Below are positions 59,591 through 64,000 of a stretch of DNA of 64,000 nt, one piece after another. This stretch comes from Chroococcus sp. FPU101 (GTDB taxonomy: Bacteria; Cyanobacteriota; Cyanobacteriia; Cyanobacteriales; Microcystaceae). The stretch is taken from assembly GCF_017312365.1 (NCBI RefSeq), contig NZ_BLJI01000005.1, forward strand, positions 124,001 through 188,000, read 5' to 3'. The notes beneath the pieces were generated by a model. The model saw only the letters and a list, made by a program, of their open reading frames with translations, had not been told where the DNA came from and searched no databases. How positions within the stretch are numbered: the stretch's first letter is position 1; each line of letters starts with the position of its first letter. Both the position numbers and the translations under genes were made by a program.

Positions 59591-59741
59591 CGGGCTTGCG
59601 CGATAAGTTTACAACTTGTCTACCGCTTTCTGCTTGCTGCTTCTGCAAATCAGCAAAGATAGCTTTCAAGTCATGATTAAATGAACGAGAGTATTCTTCA
59701 CGAATTCTGTGGATCTCTTCTACAATCTCATCTTGAAACAT
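59514..59741 (-). CDS. Antitoxin-like protein of a PIN toxin-antitoxin pair, 75 aa
   Basis: The start is ATG 59741 (MFQDEIVEEIHRIREEYSRSFNHDLKAIFADLQKQQAESGRQVVNL); GGAGG, overlapping the PIN stop region, lies 7 bases before it. The EIVEEIHRIREEY / FNHDLKAIFADL pattern is that of the small partner often found beside PIN toxins in cyanobacteria. Residues after VVNLSRKP (about 25) are encoded by the attC at 59505-59590 (TTRWSRRARDLGEDAKD). This tail is therefore not part of the original protein and is a product of cassette insertion. It lies 2 bases after the toxin stop, so translation is probably coupled. Confidence 0.75.
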   Translation of the reverse strand: MFQDEIVEEIHRIREEYSRSFNHDLKAIFADLQKQQAESGRQVVNLSRKPGLTTRWSRRARDLGEDAKDTSRRST

Positions 59742-59743
59742 AA

Positions 59744-60214
59744 TCAACCTCCAAGAAGTTCATAAGGTGTGCAAAGAATTGGTAGCTCGTACCCAAAATC
59801 AAGACTAATTTCTGCCAATTTCCTCTGAATTTGAGCATTGGCAATGTGCTTGCAGTTCCATGTGAGTAGGTAATCCATACCGTGAACCGTTGCGGCTGCG
59901 ATATGAATAGCGTCAACATCGGCTTTTGGCGGAAGGTTACTGCGTCCCAAAAATTGCTCTGCTAGATCAAGCACAGATTGGTTCAAATCGAGTAGTGCAA
60001 GATTGCGAACAATTTCCAGCCGTTGGGATGCGATCGCGACATCTCCCTGAGAGGTTTCTTTCACAACAGCTTGAGAGGAGTAGAGTTGGAAGTCACTGCG
60101 GCGCGTATCCCACCATTCCCTGGTTATCTCGATATTGGCAGCCACAACCAAATCTCTGCCAGGTCGAGCAGTCAGGTAGCCTAAAATACTGGTTTCAAGG
60201 TAGACAGTTTCCAC
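59744..60214 (-). CDS. PIN-domain toxin (VapC-like), 156 aa
   Basis: PIN ribonuclease fold: VYLETSILGYLTARPGRD at the N-terminus (Glu/Thr/Ser in the place of the first acidic residue), AIASQRLEIVRNL, PPKADVDAIHIAAATVHGMDYLLTWNCKHIANA and the terminal PILCTPYELLGG. Family members cleave RNA and are held in check by the linked antitoxin. The start codon is GTG. Toxin precedes antitoxin, opposite to the usual vapBC order. The leader from the attC R' end (60327) to the GTG is 110 bases, enough for its own promoter. Confidence 0.8.
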   Translation of the reverse strand: METVYLETSILGYLTARPGRDLVVAANIEITREWWDTRRSDFQLYSSQAVVKETSQGDVAIASQRLEIVRNLALLDLNQSVLDLAEQFLGRSNLPPKADVDAIHIAAATVHGMDYLLTWNCKHIANAQIQRKLAEISLDFGYELPILCTPYELLGG

Positions 60215-60326
60215 TCATACACAGTCGATCATAAGTTCTTCGATTTTAACTCATCGCATCGCTTGTCGTTTTGCTATCGCTATTATTGCCTATAAAACAA
60301 ATCAAAGTCTGACTCTTTTTTATAAG

Positions 60327-60381
60327 GTCTAACGTCTCAAATCAGCCGCTTCCAGCAGTCGGCTGTAGCGGTTTGTTGGGC
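60327..60381 (-). other. attC integron recombination site (complete, 55 bp)
   Basis: On the minus strand: R'' GCCCAAC, then AAACCGCTACAGCCG, a short centre, CGGCTGATTTGAG and R' GTTAGAC. Both core sites fit RYYYAAC and GTTRRRY. CAGCCG and CGGCTG form a 6-bp stem flanked by unpaired bases. It lies 4 bases after the stop of the HNH pseudogene and 110 bases before the PIN gene start, so it joins two cassettes. Confidence 0.8.
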
Positions 60382-60384
60382 GCG

Positions 60385-61202
60385 TTATGGTTTTACATTT
60401 GCTTTGATGATTGCTCGCAACTCATCAACTGAAAACGCAGGTTCTCTTTTGTGCAACATTGCATGACAATTGGGGCAAACTGGAAGCAGATCTGCAACTG
60501 GTGATGAACGTGGATAAAGTTTGTTCCTATTTCACCAAAGACATTTTGAAAATTGTAACCACAAATTGAGCAATCATAGCCATAATGTTTCAAACAATCT
60601 TCACGGGCTTGAGGGTTGCGTTCGTAAACATTGACGGTAATTTGGTGCTTTGCGCCTTCAAGCAATTTCGCTAAATTCTGTATCTCTTCTGGTGACTGCC
60701 ATGCTAAACTTTGAGAAGATAAATTTTCAAAATCAATATCCCATAAACTAGCAAGTTGTTGCGCCTAATTCGACTCCAGAAAATTGATCGCAAATAATCT
60801 GGACAAGCCTTGCCATTTGTACTCGTTATAAGGCTGTACACGCTTTTTCCACTTAAGGCTCAAAATTGCGTCTTTGGAAATTAGGGGTAACTTTATATTG
60901 ATGTAATTAGCAGGAACCCTGTGGGTAAAAAGAACTCTATTTGCCGATAATTCTTCTTGCCAAATCAACAGAGCATTTGCGTCAGCTTCAAACGGATTTC
61001 CTGAAACTTCAAAAACTCCAAAGCACGTCAAGGAATTTTTCTGTGTGTTATCGCGGATAAAAACCAAATCGCCAACGTGTAGTTTGGCTATACTTCCTTT
61101 TGCTCCGGCATTGTTAGTGGAGAACCCCAACAAACCTTCAACTTTTGAAATCTCAAAGGCTTGTTGGTTTTGATATGTACAGACAAATACTCTTTTGCTT
61201 AT
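60385..61202 (-). pseudogene. EVE-like/HNH nuclease gene (type IV restriction-like), decayed
   Basis: One reading frame on the minus strand carrying three lesions. The likely first codon is ATA at 61202 (ATA AGC AAA AGA), where an ATG would be expected; translation could only begin at TTG 61133. A TAG at 60765-60767 cuts the frame after INFLESN. A deletion near 60500 shifts the frame just after IHVHH. Corrected, the protein has an N-terminal EVE/PUA-like domain (SKRVFVCTYQN, IAKLHVGDLVFIRDN, FGVFEVSGNPF) and a C-terminal HNH nuclease (YERNPQAREDCLKHYGYDCSICGYNF, FIHVHH, then VADLLPVCPNCHAMLHKREPAF). EVE-HNH fusions are known modification-dependent restriction enzymes. The stop is 4 bases from the attC. 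Confidence 0.75.
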
Positions 61203-61410
61203 TGTGTTAACCCGTCGTCGTTGTGGCTGGCGACAAACTTAGTATTCCCAAGCAGTAACATTTATTCCAGACAGAACAACTAGTTATTACATAGAAACTT
61301 TACTGTATATTATTCCAATACGGGGTGATATCTAGATAATTTCTGGATATCTTTCCGTCTATTCAGACTTTAAAGCTCTATGAAAATTGATTTCACGGTG
61401 GTTTAAAAAA

Positions 61411-62868
61411 CTATAAACAATACTGTTTCTGTAACTCTAAAAATTGTTGCGTTGCTTCATCGGAATTAATCGCTAATTGGGCAAATTCAACAAAACGCTT
61501 TAACTCTTTACGCAGTAAATTTCTTTCGACTTCCCAAGTATCGCGGTCTAATTCGGGCGGTAGAACAATCATATCAAATAAATCTGCTTGCGTTTTACCC
61601 GGATGAGGACGTAAAATTCGGCCCCGACGCTGAATAAATTGACGAGGATTGGCGGTACTAGCTAAAATAATCGCAGTTTGAATCGACGGTATATCAATCC
61701 CTTCATCTAAACAACGAATGGAAACTAAACCCTGTAATTCTCCACTGTCAAATTGTTGTTTGAGTTGTTCTCGTTCAATAAGTGGTGTTTCTGCTGTATA
61801 AGTATTCACTCGATAGCCTAATTGTTTGCCTAAAAGATAGGTTACTGCTTCGAGTTGACGACGATGATCTGAGGTTGATTGCTCTATTGATCCATCCCCA
61901 CAATAAAATAAAGTATGATGAGTTTCTCTACGATTTTCCATGAGAACTCGTAAAGCTTTTAATTTATTCGTCGCTGCACCCACTAAACGCGATCGCTGCA
62001 TTAAAAGAGATGTTAGAGTATCATTACCACTAAGACGATCATTTTTATTTAACGCCCAGCCAATTCGTTGAGTAAGTTTCGCATAATTTAAAGCTTCGGA
62101 TTCAGTTAATTCCACAAAAATCGGATAATAACAGTAGGGAACTAAAGCCCCTTTTTGAATGGCATCAGCTAAAGTAAATTCAGGCTCTAAAATATCACCA
62201 AAATAATTTAAAACGACATCGGTACCCTCTTCATCAAAATAACGTTCAGGAGTAGCTGAAAGAGCGAGTCTTAAACCAATGGTACGCGGTAAACATTCCT
62301 CTAGACGAGGCGTTCCTAAATTATGAGCCTCATCACCTATCATTAGGGTTTTCGCTGGAAAAAACTTAAGCTGAGATTGAAAACCTTCTGTAATAAACGT
62401 TGAATTTGTTGTAATAACCGTTAAAAATAATTGATGACCAGAACTCAAATTATATAATTCATTCGATAACTGATTTTGCCAGTTATAAACACTCGTCATT
62501 GCTAAAATCGGTCTTAAATTAAAAATTTCACATTCTTTCGCCCATTGTGTTACCAGATGACGATAGGGACAAATGACTAAAAGAACTTGTAAGCCGATTT
62601 TTTGATACAATTCTGTGGTAATGGCTAAAGCTGTAATCGTTTTACCGCTTCCTGTCGCCATCTTTAAAGTGCCACGTCCTTGATTTTTGAACCAACTAAG
62701 AATTGCTGTTTTTTGATAGTCTCGAATTAAAATTGCAGGCGGAATTTTTGGATAGCCTGTAGGAGAAATCTGATAAAAAACTCTTTTTTCTGAGACTCGT
62801 TGAGACTGCCAAGATTTTAGATAATCTTGGGCTAATTGTTCCCAGTCAATTTTTATTTGAATCGTCAT
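61411..62868 (-). CDS. Superfamily 2 DEAD/DEAH-type helicase, restriction-associated, 485 aa
   Basis: Walker A ATGSGKT, the DEAH box in MIGDEAHNLG, motif III LSATPERYFDEEG, and motif VI RQFIQRRGRILRPHPGK. The block GRGTLKMATGSGKTITALAI with ICPYRHLVTQWAKE fits the restriction-helicase group found in type I/III-like and phosphorothioate-linked (Dnd) systems. No dnd, methylase or nuclease gene lies next to it, so the assignment to a specific system is inference. It is intact. Between it and the cassette (61203-61410) there is no clear gene; a degenerate attC half is possible near 61210-61235. Confidence 0.8.
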   Translation of the reverse strand: MTIQIKIDWEQLAQDYLKSWQSQRVSEKRVFYQISPTGYPKIPPAILIRDYQKTAILSWFKNQGRGTLKMATGSGKTITALAITTELYQKIGLQVLLVICPYRHLVTQWAKECEIFNLRPILAMTSVYNWQNQLSNELYNLSSGHQLFLTVITTNSTFITEGFQSQLKFFPAKTLMIGDEAHNLGTPRLEECLPRTIGLRLALSATPERYFDEEGTDVVLNYFGDILEPEFTLADAIQKGALVPYCYYPIFVELTESEALNYAKLTQRIGWALNKNDRLSGNDTLTSLLMQRSRLVGAATNKLKALRVLMENRRETHHTLFYCGDGSIEQSTSDHRRQLEAVTYLLGKQLGYRVNTYTAETPLIEREQLKQQFDSGELQGLVSIRCLDEGIDIPSIQTAIILASTANPRQFIQRRGRILRPHPGKTQADLFDMIVLPPELDRDTWEVERNLLRKELKRFVEFAQLAINSDEATQQFLELQKQYCL

Positions 62869-62947
62869 TGCTCAAATAAGCAAATAAATGAATGATGATA
62901 GATACAGCTAGACCAGCCAAAGAATAAATTCTCTGTCTTATAGTCCA

Positions 62948-62965
62948 AGTCAGTTAAAACCGACT
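62948..62965. repeat. Short palindromic repeat in the 62869-63139 gap
   Basis: AGTCAGTT...AACCGACT, an inverted repeat with one mismatch, of a type commonly dispersed in cyanobacterial intergenic DNA. The rest of the gap shows no gene. Confidence 0.35.
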
Positions 62966-63139
62966 CCTTAGATTCATAGTCTATTTTAATGGACTTAAGC
63001 TTTAAGACGTGAAAAATTTATTTCACAATAGTATCTTCTGTGATCTAAATCACCTTTACTCGTGATTAAAAACACAGACAACTTAGATAATCATCATTAT
63101 TTTAGGATTAGGCTCTCTAAAAAATGGCGTTGAACAGTT

Positions 63140-63493
63140 ATGGAAGTTCTAAGCTTTTTGAATACAGAAATAAACTTAAAAGACTTAGTTGAAGATTTAT
63201 CTCATACCAAAAAACGTTATGTCAGACAAATAAAATTTTTTAGATACGATGATGGACAATTAGGTATCGCTATTTTTGATCCTAAAACGATCTACCGAGA
63301 GTGTTGGTTAGAAAATTTTAGAGTACCACATGAATACGAACTGATTTTCTCCCAAAGTGGTTTAACTCTGGGTGTAAAATACCCAATCGAATTATTTGGT
63401 ATATCGTGTTTTCCCGCCAGTAAACCCGTTATTAATAATCCAATCATTAGCCAAAAATTAATTGAATCGATTTTTGCTCGCTTAAAAGACTGA
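63140..63493 (+). CDS. Hypothetical protein, 117 aa, possibly truncated by TGA
   Basis: Not recognised. Starts MEVLSFLNTEINLKDLVEDL; soluble, with aromatic residues (RQIKFFRYDDGQLGIAIFDPKTIYRECW) suggesting an alpha/beta fold. It ends FARLKD at a TGA (63491-63493). The same frame continues with KLIESLGEMKNMLSDVL to a TAG at 63599-63601, so a longer protein of about 152 aa may have been cut by one nonsense change; this is not proven. KLIES occurs on both sides of the stop, from a 15-base direct repeat. It lies 253 bases before carB. Confidence 0.6.
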   Translation: MEVLSFLNTEINLKDLVEDLSHTKKRYVRQIKFFRYDDGQLGIAIFDPKTIYRECWLENFRVPHEYELIFSQSGLTLGVKYPIELFGISCFPASKPVINNPIISQKLIESIFARLKD

Positions 63494-63611
63494 AAATTAA
63501 TTGAATCTTTAGGCGAAATGAAAAATATGTTAAGTGATGTACTCCCCAAGTCATTAAACCAAGATAAAAAGATCAGCATTGAACAGGCTAAGAGCAGATA
63601 GAATGATTGGG

Positions 63612-63712
63612 AAGGTCACGGGTCTGTCGTCGCACGGTGAGACCAGTGCGATCTTGGGGTCTCCCCAGGTAGAGCAACTGGCGAACCCGAAGGGCAGACC
63701 GCGAGATGACCG
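63612..63712 (+). ncRNA. GC-rich structured element, possible ncRNA or dispersed repeat
   Basis: About 100 bases much richer in GC than the flanks. Nested pairing: GGTCA (63614-63618) with TGACC (63707-63711), GGTCTG (63621-63626) with CAGACC (63695-63700), and an internal hairpin CTTGGGG-TCT-CCCCAGG (63653-63669). A 66-codon ORF passes through it (SHGETSAILGSPQVEQLANPKGRP) but is more likely incidental. It ends 34 bases before the carB start, so a leader role for carB is possible. Confidence 0.4.
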
Positions 63713-63745
63713 TATTGATATAGTATCACTCTACATAAATCGCTT

Positions 63746-64000
63746 ATGCCACGTCGCAATGATATCAACAAAATTTTAATCCTGGGTGCAGGGCCGATCG
63801 TAATTGGACAAGCCTGCGAGTTCGACTATTCGGGAACACAAGCCTGTAAAGCATTACGAGAAGAAGGCTATGAAGTGGTTTTAGCCAATTCTAACCCCGC
63901 TTCAATTATGACTGATCCAGAAATGGCTAACCGAACTTATATCGAACCTCTCACCCCAGAAATTATCGCTCTAATTATCGAAAAAGAACGCCCTGATGCA
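63746..64000 (+). CDS. carB: Carbamoyl-phosphate synthase large chain, N-terminal fragment (runs off window)
   Basis: Starts [37 protein letters not shown], the invariant N-terminus of CarB with the biotin-carboxylase-like fold, and continues [31 protein letters not shown]. Only the first 85 codons are in the window. It makes carbamoyl phosphate for arginine and pyrimidine synthesis. No clear Shine-Dalgarno; the start is the first in-frame ATG and matches the family. Confidence 0.96.
   Translation, partial: MPRRNDINKILILGAGPIVIGQACEFDYSGTQACKALREEGYEVVLANSNPASIMTDPEMANRTYIEPLTPEIIALIIEKERPDA

Noticed and set aside
61201-61240. Further attC at the upstream end of the array
   Set aside because: GTTAACA and the nearby GC-rich stretch recall an R' half, but the consensus is not met and no partner R'' is visible; kept only as a remark.
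63579-63779. 66-codon ORF (SHGETSAILGSPQ...) before carB
   Set aside because: It runs through a strongly paired GC-rich element and overlaps the carB start in another frame; more likely structural than coding.
1-64000. tRNA or rRNA genes
   Set aside because: No TTCRANYC-type T-loop with a matching acceptor stem or rRNA block was seen in the intergenic stretches I read; a tRNAscan run would settle this.

Overview
The window is a cyanobacterial chromosome segment. Direct evidence is the set of genes: ndhH, nblA (phycobilisome degradation), a carboxysomal-type beta-carbonic anhydrase, a split RNA polymerase (rpoB followed by rpoC2), Ycf46- and Ycf35/DUF1257-type genes, an RRM RNA-binding protein, and scattered GCGATCGC (HIP1) octamers. 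The sequence is AT-rich by eye. The rpsT-tatD-rpoB-rpoC2 order without rpoC1 resembles Synechocystis-type unicellular cyanobacteria (inference; the genus is not determined).

Layout. 1-9.3 kb: the 3' part of a modular type I polyketide synthase locus (ER-KR-ACP, then KS-AT-DH-ER-KR-ACP) ending in a PLP-dependent alpha-oxoamine synthase domain, with one apparent frameshift in the last KR. 9.4-18.3 kb: a small hypothetical gene, a Ser/Thr kinase, a universal stress protein, nblA, an RRM protein, rpiA, a hypothetical gene, a GNAT acetyltransferase, an M48 metalloprotease and a possible 31-residue membrane miniprotein. 18.3-31.2 kb: mostly minus strand, with DUF760, scpB, an ABC ATPase, a DUF4912 protein, ndhH (plus strand), a GH10-like secreted protein, a Ski2-like helicase, a ComFB-family protein and folC. 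31.3-33.8 kb: a three-gene operon like Synechocystis slr0373-slr0374-slr0376, with promoter and terminator. 34.2-40.5 kb: a filamentous-haemagglutinin-like secreted protein, an anion permease, a glycosyltransferase-like gene and a sulfotransferase. 40.6-50.8 kb: hisD (minus), rpsT, tatD, rpoB, rpoC2. 50.8-55.8 kb: an MscS channel, the carbonic anhydrase, a ferredoxin/metallo-beta-lactamase fusion and an IS200/IS605-type tnpB element with a nonsense codon. 56.2-59.1 kb: the pntAA-pntAB-pntB transhydrogenase operon.

59.17-61.2 kb is the most unusual part. It reads as a small array of integron cassettes with no integrase in the window (a CALIN). Two complete attC-like sites (59505-59590 and 60327-60381) and one half-site (59174-59210) delimit minus-strand cassettes: a decayed EVE-like/HNH nuclease gene, a PIN toxin with its antitoxin, and a small membrane protein. 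Each intact gene stops at or inside the attC that follows it. Beyond it lie a solitary restriction-type helicase, a small hypothetical gene with an in-frame TGA near its end, a GC-rich foldable element, and the start of carB, which runs off the window.

Recurrent short palindromes occur throughout. One family serves as apparent terminators behind three genes, and another is found both between genes and inside the polyketide synthase reading frame.
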